Below, piece after piece: positions 47,975 through 59,530 of a stretch of DNA of 64,000 nt (the stretch's first letter is position 1; each line of letters starts with the position of its first letter). The position numbers and the translations under genes were made by a program. The stretch covers positions 25,834,902 to 25,898,901 of the forward strand of contig CM034541.1 in the NCBI GenBank assembly GCA_020002185.1, written 5' to 3'. The stretch is from Paraescarpia echinospica (taxonomy: Eukaryota; Annelida; Polychaeta; Sabellida; Siboglinidae). The notes beneath the pieces were generated by a model. The model was not told the origin of the DNA. It searched no databases and saw only the letters and a program-made list of their open reading frames with translations.

Positions 47975-49458
47975 AATTTACTGAGTGAGGAGGTAAAGAC
48001 GGCCAGTTGTTGCCTCTAGTACAGTGTCAGTGAGTGAGGAGGTAAAGACGGCCAGTTGTTGCCTCTAGTACAGTGTCAGTGAGTGAGGAGGTAAAGACGG
48101 CCAGTTGTTGCCTCTCGTACAGTGTCAGTGAGTGAGGAGGTAAAGACGGCCAGTTGTTGCCTCTCGTACAGTGTCAGTGAGTGAGGAGGTAAAGACGGCC
48201 AGTTGTTGCCTCTAGTACAGTGTCAGTGAGTGAGGAGGTAAAGACGGCCAGTTGTTGCCTCTCGTACAGTGTCAGTGAGTGAGGAGGTAAAGACGGCCAG
48301 TTGTTGCCTCTACAGTAGTAAAGACAGTTGTCCAGAAGTGAGGAGGTAAAGACGGCCAGTTGTTGCCTCTCGTACAGTGTCAGTGAGTGAGGAGGTAAAG
48401 ACGGCCAGTTGTTGCCTCTCGTACAGTGTCAGTGAGTGAGGAGGTAAAGACGGCCAGTTGTTGCCTCTCTTACAGTGTCAGTGAGTGAGGAGGTAAAGAC
48501 GGCCAGTTGTTGCCTCTCGTACAGTGTCAGTGAGTGAGGAGGTAAAGACGGCCAGTTGTTGCCTCTCGTACAGTGTCAGTGAGTGAGGAGGTAAAGACGG
48601 CCAGTTGTTGCCTCTCGTACAGTGTCAGTGAGTGAGGAGGAGGTAAAGACGGCCAGTTGTTGCCTCTAGTACAGTGTCAGTGAGTGAGGAGGTAAAGACG
48701 CCAGTTGTTGCCTCTCGTAAGTGTCAGTGAGTGAGGAGGCCTCTCGTACAGTGCACAGTGAGTGAGGAGGTAAAGACGACCAGACAGTGCCATGGAGTGA
48801 GGAGGTAGCAGACGGCCAGTTGTTGCCTCTCGTACAGTGTCAGTGAGTGAGGAGGTAAAGACGACCAGTTGTTGCCTCTCGTACAGTGTCAGTGAGTGAG
48901 GAGGTAAAGACGGCCAGTTGTTGCCTCTCGTACAGTGTCAGTGAGTGAGGAGGTAAAGACGGCCAGTTGTTGCCTCTCGTACAGTGTCAGTGAGTGAGGA
49001 GGTAAAGACGGCCAGTTGTTGCCTCTAGTACAGTGCCAGTGAGTGAGGAGGTAAAGACGGCCAGTTGTTGCCTCTCGTACAGTGTCAGTGAGTGAGGAGG
49101 TAAAGACGGCCAGTTGTTGCCTCTAGTACAGTGTCAGTGAGTGAGGAGGTAAAGACGGCCAGTTGTTGCCTCTCGTACAGTGTCAGTGAGTGAGGAGGTA
49201 AAGACGGCCAGTTGTTGCCTCTCGTACAGTGTCAGTGAGTGAGGAGGTAAAGACGGCCAGTTGTTGCCTCTCGTACAGTGTCAGTGAGTGAGGAGGTAAA
49301 GACGGCCAGTTGTTGCCTCTCGTACAGTGTCAGTGAGTGAGGAGGTAAAGACGGCCAGTTGTTGCCTCTCGTACAGTGTCAGTGAGTGAGGAGGTAAAGA
49401 CGGCCAGTTGTTGCCTCTCGTACAGTGTCAGTGAGTGAGGAGGTAAAGACGGCCAGTT
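47975..49458 (+). repeat. 49-bp minisatellite
   Basis: About 30 units containing GTGAGTGAGGAGGTAAAGAC, GGCCAGTTGTTGCCTCTC and GTACAGTGTCA. Units are regular except at 48300-48350 and 48700-48830, where truncated or scrambled units occur. Confidence 0.95.
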
Positions 49459-49619
49459 GCTTGGCTACTTGTTTTATGAGGTGTGTAAAAACAGCAATGT
49501 TGTATGATAGTCATTTGTAGAAGTCACAAGACTTGTTTGTTTTTGTTCCCTGTATTAAAATACTATGGTTTTGGTTCAAGCATCTGATGGAATGTGGGGC
49601 AATATGTGGGATTATAAAT

Positions 49620-50203
49620 GTGTGGGGTGGGTACATGTGTGGGAGGGGTTGGGTGTGTATGTGTGGGAGGGGTGGGGTATGTATGTGTGGGAGGGGTAGA
49701 AGTGTATGCGTGGGAGGGGTGGGAGTGTATTTGTGGGAGGGGTGGCCAGTGTATGTGTCAGGGGTGGGAGAGTGTATGTGTGGTAAGGGTGGGATGTGTG
49801 GGAGGGGTGGGGAGTGTATGTGTGGTAGGGGTGGGGTGTGTAAGTGTGGGAGGGGTGGGGTGTGTGTGTGTGGGAGGGGTGGGGTGTGTATGTGTGGGAG
49901 GGGTGGGGAGTGTATGTGTGGAAGGCATGGGGGGTGTATGTGTGGGAGGGGTGGGGTGTGTGGGAGTGTATGTGTGGGAGGGGTGGGGTGTGTGGGAGTA
50001 TGTGTGGGAGGGGTGGGGTGTATGGGAGTGTATGTGTGGGAGGAGTGGGGTGTGTATGTGTGGGAAGGGTGGGGTGTGTATGTCTGGGAGGGGTGCGGTG
50101 TGTATGTGTGGGAGGGGTGGGGTGTGTATGTGTGGGAGAGGTGGAATGTGTATGTATGGGAAGGGTGGGGTGTGTATGTCTGGGAGGGGTGGAGTGTGTA
50201 GGC
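49620..50203 (+). repeat. 24-bp G-rich minisatellite
   Basis: About 24 units of GTATGTGTGGGAGGGGTGGG plus GTGT. Every unit has several runs of three or four G on the + strand, so quadruplex formation is possible. Several frames are open on both strands only because the unit is a multiple of three. Confidence 0.95.
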
Positions 50204-50394
50204 TGCCCCAAAGTAAGTTCTAAAGACAACAAAACAAAACCTGAAGAAAGAAGACAGTCCAAACCATGGTAGACACTTCCCCCAGGACCGACCAACCTGG
50301 AGAGGACTCATCCAGGGAGGAACCATGTGAGAAGTCAGTGAAGACAGCGAGAGAGATTTACGATGACATCAGAAATATTAAATTCTGTGATTGC
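50204..50394 (+). other. Unique island between two arrays, open frame without known family
   Basis: This 190-bp island is the only non-repetitive stretch between the 24- and 50-bp arrays. The + strand frame from the ATG at 50266 reads VDTSPRTDQPGEDSS and KTAREIYDDIRNIKF before entering the repeat. The composition is plausible for an exon, but neither splice site is clear and no family is recognised. It also resembles (AATATTAAATTCTGTGATTG) the arm of the inverted repeat at 43405-43860. Confidence 0.25.
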
Positions 50395-53300
50395 AATCTG
50401 CATGTGTGTCACTGTGTGTGTACAATTGGTATGGATTGTGTGTGTGAGTGCATGTTTGTCACTAATGTGTTACAATTGGTCTGGATTGTGTGTGAGTGCA
50501 TGTGTCACTGTGGGTGTAGTGGATTGTGTGTGTGAGTGCATGTGTGTCACTGTATCACAATTGAGGTCTGGATTGTGTGTGTGAGGTGCATGTGTGTCCT
50601 GTGGGTGTCCTGAGTGGTCTGGATTGTGTGTGTGGAGTGCATGTGTGTCCTAATGGGTGTACAATTGGTCTGGATTGTGTGTGTGGAGTGCATGTGTGTC
50701 AATGTGGGTGTACAATTAGTCTAGTTGAGAGTGCATGTGGTACTGTGGTGTACAATTAGTCTGGATTGTGTGTGTGAGTGCATGTGTGTCACTGTGGGTG
50801 TACAATTGGTCTGGATTGTGTGTGTGAGTGCATGTGTGTCACTGTGGGTGTACAATTGGTCTGGATTGTGTGTGTGAGTGCATGTGTGTCACTGTAGGTG
50901 TACAATTGGTCTGGATTGTGTGTGTGAGTGCATGTGTGTCACTGTGGGTGTACAATTGGTCTGGATTGTGTGTGTGAGTGCATGTGTGTCACTGTGGGTG
51001 TACAATTGGTCTGGATTGTGTGTGTGTGAGTGCATGTGTGTCACTGTGGGTGTACAATTGGTCTGGATTGTGTGTGTGGGAGTGCATGTGTGTCACTGGG
51101 TGTACAATTAGTCTGTTGTGTGTGTGAGTGCATGTGTGTCACTGTGGGTGTATGTTGAATGTGTCTGTAGATTGTGTGTGTGTGAGTGCATGTGTGTCAC
51201 TGTGGGTGTGTGTGTGTACAGATGTGTCCTGTGATTGATGTGTGTGGAGTGCATGTGTGTCACTGTGGGTGTACAATTGGTCTGGATTGTGTGTGTGTGT
51301 GTGTGTGTGTGATAGTGCATGTTTGTCACTGTGTGTGTACAATTGGTATGGATTGTGTGTGTGAGAGTGCATGTGTGTCCACTGTGTGTATACAATTATT
51401 ATTGATGTATGGATTGTGTGTGTCACTGTGTGTGTGTGATGAGGTGCATGTGTCACATATTATTACAATTGGTCTGGATTATCAGTGAGTGCATGGTGTG
51501 TCAGATGTCCTGAATGGTCTGGATTGTGTGTGTGAGAGTGCATGTGTGTCACTGTGTTATACAATTAAGTCCTGGATTGTGTGTGTGAGTATTATTGAGT
51601 GTACATGTGTATCATGGATGGTAATGAGGTCATATTGTGTGTATGAGTGCATGTGTTATGTGTGTGTCCTGGTCTGGATTATTGTATGAGTGCATGTTTG
51701 TCACTGTGTGTACAATTAGGGTATGGATTGTGTGTGTGAGTGCATGTGTCCTCAATGTGGTATGGATTATTGTGTGTGTGAGTGCATGTGTCACTGTGTG
51801 TGTACAATTAGTGTTGTGATTATTATTATTGAGTGCATGTGTGTATGTGTATATGTACAATTAGGTCTGGATTATTGAGTGTGTGTATGTTGTGTCTAAT
51901 TGGTCTGTGTGTGAGTGCATGTGTCCACTTGGTGTACAATGGATTATGGATTATTGTGTGGAGTGCATGTGTCACTGTGGGTGTACAATTAGTATGGATT
52001 GATGTGTGAGTGCATGTTGTCCACTGTGTGTGTACAATTAGTCTGGATTATGTGTTGTGAGTGCATGTGTCATGTGTATTTATTATTACAATTGGTATGG
52101 ATTGGTATATTGTGTGAGTGCACATTAATTGGTCTGGATTGTGTGTGTGAGTGCATGTGTGTCACTGTGGGTTACAATTGGTCTGTATACAATTAGTATG
52201 GATTGTGTGTGTGAGTGCATGTTTGTCACTGTGTGTACAATTGGTATAGTTATGTGTGAGTGCACACTGTGTGTGTGTGTGTGACAATTGTAGGTGTTGT
52301 GTGTAGCAAGTGCAGTGTGTCATGTGTCACAATGTGGTGTGGATTGTGTGTGAGTGCATGTTGTCACTGTGTGTACAATGGATTGTGGACACACACACAG
52401 TGACCAATCCTCCAATCCAATGCTACCTCTACATGATAATACCTGTACATCCTAGATGATGTGTGTGTGAGTGCATGTGTGTCACTGTGGGTGTACAATT
52501 GGTCTGGATTGTGTGTGTGAGTGCATGTTTGTCACTGTGTGTGTACAATTGGTCTGGATTGTGTGTGTGTGAGTGCATGTGTGTCACTGTGTGTGTACAA
52601 TTGGTCTGGATTGTGTGTGAGTGCATGTGTGTCACTGTGTGTGTACAATTGGTCTGGATTGTGTGTGTGAGTGCATGTGTGTCACTGTGGGTGTACAATT
52701 GGTATGGATTGTGTGTGTGAGTGCATGTTTGTCACTGTGTGTGTACAATTGGTCTGGATTGTGTGTGTGAGTGCATGTGTGTCACTGTGTGTGTACAATT
52801 GGTCTGGATTGTGTGTGTGAGTGCATGTGTGTCACTGTGGGTGTACAATTGGTATGGATTGTGTGTGTGAGTGCATGTGTGTCACTGTGTGTGTACAATT
52901 GGTCTGGATTGTGTGTGTGAGTGCATGTGTGTCACTGTGGGTGTACAATTGGTCTGGATTGTGTGTGTGAGTGCATGTGTGTCACTGTGTGTGTACAATT
53001 GGTCTGGATTGTGTGTGTGAGTGCATGTGTGTCACTGTGTGTGTACAATTGGTCTGGATTGTGTGTGTGAGTGCATGTGTGTCACTGTGGGTGTACAATT
53101 GGTCTGGATTGTGTGTGTGAGTGCATGTGTGTCACTGTGGGTGTACAATTGGTCTGGATTGTGTGTGTGAGTGCATGTGTGTCACTGTGGGTGTACAATT
53201 GGTCTGGATTGTGTGTGTGAGTGCATGTGTGTCACTGTGTGTGTACAATTGGTCTGGATTGTGTGTGTGAGTGCATGTGTGTCACTGTGTGTGTACAATT

Positions 53301-54225
53301 GGTCTGGATTGTGTGTGTGAGTGCATGTGTGTCACTGTGGGTGTACAATTGGTATGGATTGTGTGTGTGAGTGCATGTGTGTCACTGTGGGTGTACAATT
53401 GGTCTGGATTGTGTGTGTGAGTGCATGTGTGTCACTGTGGGTGTACAGTTGGTCTGGATTGTGTGTGTGAGTGCATGTGTGTCACTGTGGGTGTACAATT
53501 GGTATGGATTGTGTGTGTGAGTGTATGTGTGTCACTGTGGGTGTACAATTGGTCTGGATTGTGTGTGTGAGTGCATGTGTGTCACTGTGGGTGTACAATT
53601 GGTCTGGATTGTGTGTGTGAGTGCATGTGTGTCACTGTGGGTGTACAATTGGTCTGGATTGTGTGTGTGAGTGCATGTGTGTCACTTTGTGTGTACACTT
53701 GGTCTGGATTGTGTGTGTGAGTGCATGTGTGTCACTGTGGGTGTACAATTGGTCTGGATTGTGTGTGTGTGAGTGCATGTGTGTCACTGTGGGTGTACAA
53801 TTGGTCTGGATTGTGTGTGTGAGTGCATGTGTGTCACTGTGGGTGTACAATTGGTCTGGATTGTGTGTGTGAGTGCATGTGTGTCACTGTATGTGTACAA
53901 TTGGTCTGGATTGTGTGTGTGAGTGCATGTGTGTCACTGTGGGTGTACAACTGGTCTGGATTGTGTGTGTGTGAGTGCATGTGTGTCACTGTGTGTGTAC
54001 AATTGGTCTGGATTGTGTGTGTGAGTGCATGTGTGTCACTGTGGGTGTACAATTGGTCTGGATTGTGTGTGTGAGTGCATGTGTGTCACTGTGGGTGTAC
54101 AACTGGTCTGGATTGTGTGTGTGAGTGCATGTGTGTCACTGTGGGTGTACAACTGGTCTGGATTGTGTGTGTGAGTGCATGTGTGTCACTGGGTATACAA
54201 CTGGTCTGGATTGTGTGTGTGAGCA
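50395..54225 (+). repeat. 50-bp minisatellite, 3.8 kb, with degenerate core
   Basis: Units contain GTGTGTGTGAGTGCATGTGT, GTCACTGTGGGTGTACAATT and GGTCTGGATT. About 75 units. Those at 52450-54225 are nearly identical; those at about 51150-52400 are truncated and scrambled, with inserted ATTATT motifs. Confidence 0.95.
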
Positions 54226-54587
54226 TGGACATACATGTGGGATCAACTGTGTGTATGGTCTTTAGATGTGTCTGTGTGTATACATACGTGTGTGCAATGC
54301 CATGCGTGCTGTCTATATATGTGTATATGTGGTGTGACATGTATGTGTGTGCATGCATATGTTCGTTTGTTGTGCGGATTGTGCATTCGTGTGAGTGTAC
54401 AATGTACTTGGTGTCGTGCGCGCGTGCATGCGTGCGTGCGTGCATGGTTGTGATGTGTTTGTGGGGCCAGTGTATGTATTTTATTTCAGGAATCCAACTA
54501 TTGCTGTTTCTTGAATGAGGTTGTGTATGAAACCTTCACTTCCAGAAACCCAAGTGTTCTACTCTAAATGCATGTATTGTTTATGGA

Positions 54588-54593
54588 AATAAA
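54588..54593 (+). promoter_or_regulatory. Possible polyadenylation signal AATAAA
   Basis: AATAAA follows TTTATTTCAG (acceptor-like, 54479-54488) by 100 bp, beyond the 50-bp array. It could end an unrecognised + strand transcript. No supported coding exon is linked to it. Confidence 0.25.
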
Positions 54594-54599
54594 AAACAT

Positions 54600-55850
54600 T
54601 TATTTACAACTATTCAAAGTATTTCTTACAATGTTGTTTTGCTACAAATAATAACATATTCAATTATGTGTGTTAAGTGCCATCTCTGAAGTTCTCATAC
54701 TCAAATTTTTTTTAAATCTTAAAGGTATCATTCTTCAATTTACTAGGTAATACGAATTTCGGTTTTAGGCAGTTAATTTCCCTCTGTTTGTAATAGTTGT
54801 GGTATTATAGATGTTATCAAAACTACTGTAAACTGTGAGCTGTTATTAATCCATGGGAATGTGGAAGCAGTACAAAGAGGAAAGCCTACAAGCACTTGTA
54901 ACAACACTGTTGTCACTTGACTTATATAATTAGGGATACCTGTGGGCTGAACACTAGGCCAAGACAAACAAGGGTACTGCTGAATTCAGCCAGACTTACT
55001 CTCACACAAAGGGAATTAGCAGGCTGGTGGCGCAAGTGTCAACCTGTGTAAATAAACCTTGTCCAATGCATATAACACTAATATATATTATGCAAATGTA
55101 ATTTTAAAAATCAAATGCAAATGTTTTTGATGTAAATGTAAGCTCTGCTTCCCAGCCCAGAGAGCCATTCCCTGATAGCCTGATTGGAATATCTATCTGT
55201 TTTCTCTACCCAAGAAGAGCACCCACGCACACACACGCATGTACGTACATACATGCACCACACACACACATGAACAGACAGATATTTGTATTTTATTCCA
55301 TAGTCGTAGAAGAAATAAAAATGGGAAACAAAAATAATTGTTTATCAAATGGTTATATTTGCTGGAATAACCACCAACAGTGTCTATTTGCATTCAAATT
55401 CACAGCCATAATACGCTCCACCAGTAATTTACAGGGGGAAACAAAAACCACTAGGTTAATATAAAGAGCATCACTCTGCAAATCCAAGACACATTGCCCC
55501 ATGTGGGAACTTTTATTTCCCTTAACTCTTTAGACCGCAACTTCTCACAACAAGCCGATCTGTTGTGATCCCCAATTGTCAAAAACCGCCAGCAGATAAG
55601 CTACCCTTTAATCTACTGGATGAATGCACGTGTCGTTTTAAAGCTTAGTCCATTTGCTATAAATATGTAGGGGTATTTGTTGTATGCCAGTATATTGGAA
55701 GTTTTTGAGTTTAAAAACATCTTGTTGAATGTGTACAAGCGCTATGGGCAATCAGAGATCATTGATTAAATAGTCTTGGCGCCTAAAGTTTAAATGCAAC
55801 ACTAACACGTTAAATTAGGGTAGCAATGAAGGCCATTTATATAAAACCAG
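54600..55850. other. Intergenic spacer between arrays and POLG
   Basis: Apart from the dispersed repeat at 55141-55345, I see no gene or RNA signal here. Confidence 0.4.
55141..55345 (+). repeat. Dispersed repeat related to the last exon (copy B)
   Basis: Contains CCCAGCCCAGAGAGCCATTC, CCCAAGAAGAGCACCCACGC, a CA tract, GAACAGACAGATATTTGTAT and AATGGGAAACAAAAATAATT in the same order as 17040-17300. There is no open frame. Confidence 0.7.
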
Positions 55851-55854
55851 TTCT

Positions 55855-55860
55855 TTTATT
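55855..55860 (-). promoter_or_regulatory. Likely POLG polyadenylation signal
   Basis: TTTATT on the + strand is AATAAA on the minus strand, about 520 bp past the POLG stop codon, with no earlier clear candidate noted. The 3'UTR would run from 56379 to about 55840. Confidence 0.5.
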
Positions 55861-56379
55861 TGTACAAAATGCTCATGAAACAAAACGCCAATATCTACTG
55901 GAACTGATACACTATATACACAACATATTTGGATTATTATCCAAGTAATGAAACAGATCATAAACTAAGAGTTTTATTTACATTATGTTATTAACAATAA
56001 TTTAAAAACAGCCAATAAACATAAGTTATTTCCGTGATTAACAGATTTATATAAAACTTTCTCAACAGCTACTTAACACACCACAACGGCTGTGTTCTGT
56101 TTTGCACAACATGATAACAGCTGACTTGCAATTAAATTAATCAAAACCCAAAATAATGTTTCAAACACAGACAACATCTACGATAACAAGTTTTCTTTAA
56201 CAAGACATCAGTGTCCAATTGCACTAAATATCTTGGGACATGTTTCAAGCAAGCATTTCTTCTCTAACCCCATTTGGCACGTTATTTCTTGTTTGATACC
56301 TTGACACTGTCCTGGTCACAATAGACAGGTTCACTCTCAGACTGAACACACTAGGGAGGTTGTGTAGAGGTCCAGAAGC

Positions 56380-59300
56380 TCAGCCAATGGCTGCTAAGAT
56401 GTCATCGTCCAGTAAAGCGTCTTCGTCAGGTTCAGTCGTGTCTTTCTGTGAAGAATTGCGCTGCTTTGAGGCCTTCAGTGACTTGTTTGTCTTCTCCAGA
56501 ATCTCGTAAATGTTGAGTGCTTCACCTGTGAGAAATAAACGAATACTAGAATCTTCTAAGTGAACTATACCAGTCTACTCCCCGTGGAGCAACAAACCAC
56601 TCATCTACAGTGGCGCCATCTGGAGAACTCATCATCACTAAGTTCTTCAGGTTGACGAAATGCCTTCTAGAAAAGCACAGCATATCGTAAACACGTAAGT
56701 GAAATAGCCATAGATAAATATCATGTTTTTTAAATACACTATCAGTTGATACTACAAATAAACGGAGGAGCATAGAAAGAGGTGATTAAACTTCATTGTC
56801 TGAGAAGTTACTGTTACAATATGCACAATTCAGCATCGTAATACACATACGTTCACAGTTCCTGGGATAGATACAAACACTTTCTTGTATTATAATTCAT
56901 CCTTGTTTTTGACAAATGAAGATATTTGTATATTTATAATAATAACCTTGAGGAAGGTTAAAACAGGAATGCTTATTTTATAGATATCCAGCGTTCCTAG
57001 GATAGACACAAACACATTTCCATGCATTTTAAATCGTCCTTGGTTTTTGATGGATGCCTCAGAAGATATATGTTTATATCTAATTATTAGTAAGTAATTC
57101 AGGATGTCTAAAAATGGAATGTTTACTTTGTTATTCTACTAATGTAATCTTACAACCTGGCTGAAATTGACAAAGGAGGAATGTTTAGAGGGGAAGGGTG
57201 CAGGTCGCTGTTATTACTAACAATATTATTGTTATTACTATCATCTGAACAATCAAAAGTAACAGTCATTATTTTAGAGCCATAAAATTACATTAAGAGT
57301 AAAACAATATATATATATAATAAATAAAATACATAATATTCATAAGTTGTCCTAATGCACAGTTTCTTGGTTGAGGGAAATCAGTTAAAATAAATGTGTT
57401 TTAAAGAGAGCTTTGGACTTTATTAGAATCTCTATTATTTAGTCTTGTGACAAAGAGTTTCTGAGAGACCTGGTGGAACGCCATAGCCGCGGTGAAGGCC
57501 GAGGGGATTGGATGGCGTCTTGCAGTCCAACGTGACTTCCTTCCTCAAACAAGTGTCAATGTCTACGCAACTGAAGAAGGCAACAGACTGCAACACAGCA
57601 CACAACCAGTCTAACAATTACCACAGCACACAACCAGTCTAACAATTACCACAGCACACAACCAGTCTAACAATTACCACAACACACAACCAATCTAACA
57701 ATTACCACAGCACACAACCAGTCTAACAGTTACCACAGCACACAACTAGTCTAACAGTTACCACAGCACACAACCAGTCTAACAATTACCACAACACAAC
57801 CAGTCTAACAATTACCACAGCACACAACCAGTCTAACAATTACCACAACACAACCAGTCTAACAATTACCACAGCACAACCAGTCTAACAATTACCACAA
57901 CACAACCAGTCTAACAATTACCACAACACACAACCAGTCTAACAATTACCACAGCACACAACCAGTCTAACAATTACCACAACACAACCAGTCTAACAGT
58001 TACCACAACACACAACCAATCTAACAGTTACCACAGCACACAACTAGTCTAACAGTTACCACAGCACACAACCAGTCTAACAATTACCACAACACAACCA
58101 GTCTAACAATTACCACAGCACACAACCAGTCTAACAATTACCACAACACAACCAGTCTAACAATTACCACAGCACAACCAGTCTAACAATTACCACAACA
58201 CAACCAGTCTAACAATTACCACAACACACAACCAGTCTAACAATTACCATAGCACACAACCAGTCTAACAATTACCACAACACAACCAGTCTAACAATTA
58301 CCACAGCACACGACCAGTCTAACAATTACCACAGCACACAACCAGTCTAACAATTACCAGAGCACACAACCAGTCTAACAGTTACCACAGTGCACAACCA
58401 GTCTAACAATTATCACAGCACACAACCAATCTAACAGTTACCACAGCACACAACCAGTCTAACAGTTACCACAGCACACAACCAGTCTAAGTTACCACAG
58501 CACACAACCAGTCTAACAATTACCAGAACACACAACCAGTCTAACAATTACCACAGCACACAACCAATCTAACAGTTACCACAGCACACAACCAGTCTAA
58601 CAGTTACCACAGCACACAACCAGTCTAACAATTACCATAGCACACAACCAGTCTAACAGTTACCACAGCACACAACCAGTCTAACAGTTACCACAGCACA
58701 CAACCAGTCTAACAATTACCAGAACACACAACCAGTCTAACAATTACCACAGCACAACCAATCTGACAGTTACCACAGCACACAACCAGTCTAACAGTTA
58801 CCACAGCACACAACCAGTCTAACAATTACCAGAACACACAACCAGTCTAACAATTACCACAGCACACAACCAATCTAACAGTTATCACAGCACACAACCA
58901 GTCTAACAGTTACCACAGCACACAAGCAGTCTAACAATTACCAGAACACACAACCAGTCTAACAATTAAAACAGCACACAACCAGTCTAACAGTTACCAC
59001 AGCACACAACCAGTCTAACAGTTACCACAGCACACAACCAATCTAACAGTTACCACAGCACACAACCAGTCTAACAGTTACCACAGCACACAACCAGTCT
59101 AACAATTACCAGAGCACACAACCAGTCTAACAGTTACCACAGCACACAACCAGTCTAACAATTACCAGAGCACACAACCAGTCTAACAGTTACCACAGCA
59201 CACAACCAGTCTAACAGTTATCACAGCACACAACCAGTCTAACAATTACCAGAACACACAACCAGTCTAACAATTACCACAGCACACAACCAGTCTAACA

Positions 59301-59468
59301 ATTACCAGAGCACACAACCAGTTTAACAGTTACCACAGCACACAACCAGTCTAACAGTTATCACAGCATACAACCAGTCTAACAGTTACCACAGCACACA
59401 ACCAGTCTAACAATTACCAGAACACAACCAGTCTAACAATTAAAACAGCTAGTGGGTGTGCATGTGTG

Positions 59469-59530
<62 letters not shown>

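Noticed and set aside
49511..50326. Pro/His/Thr-rich minus-strand frames up to 271 residues and Gly/Val-rich + frames
   Set aside because: Shadows of the 24-bp G-rich array, open in several frames at once.
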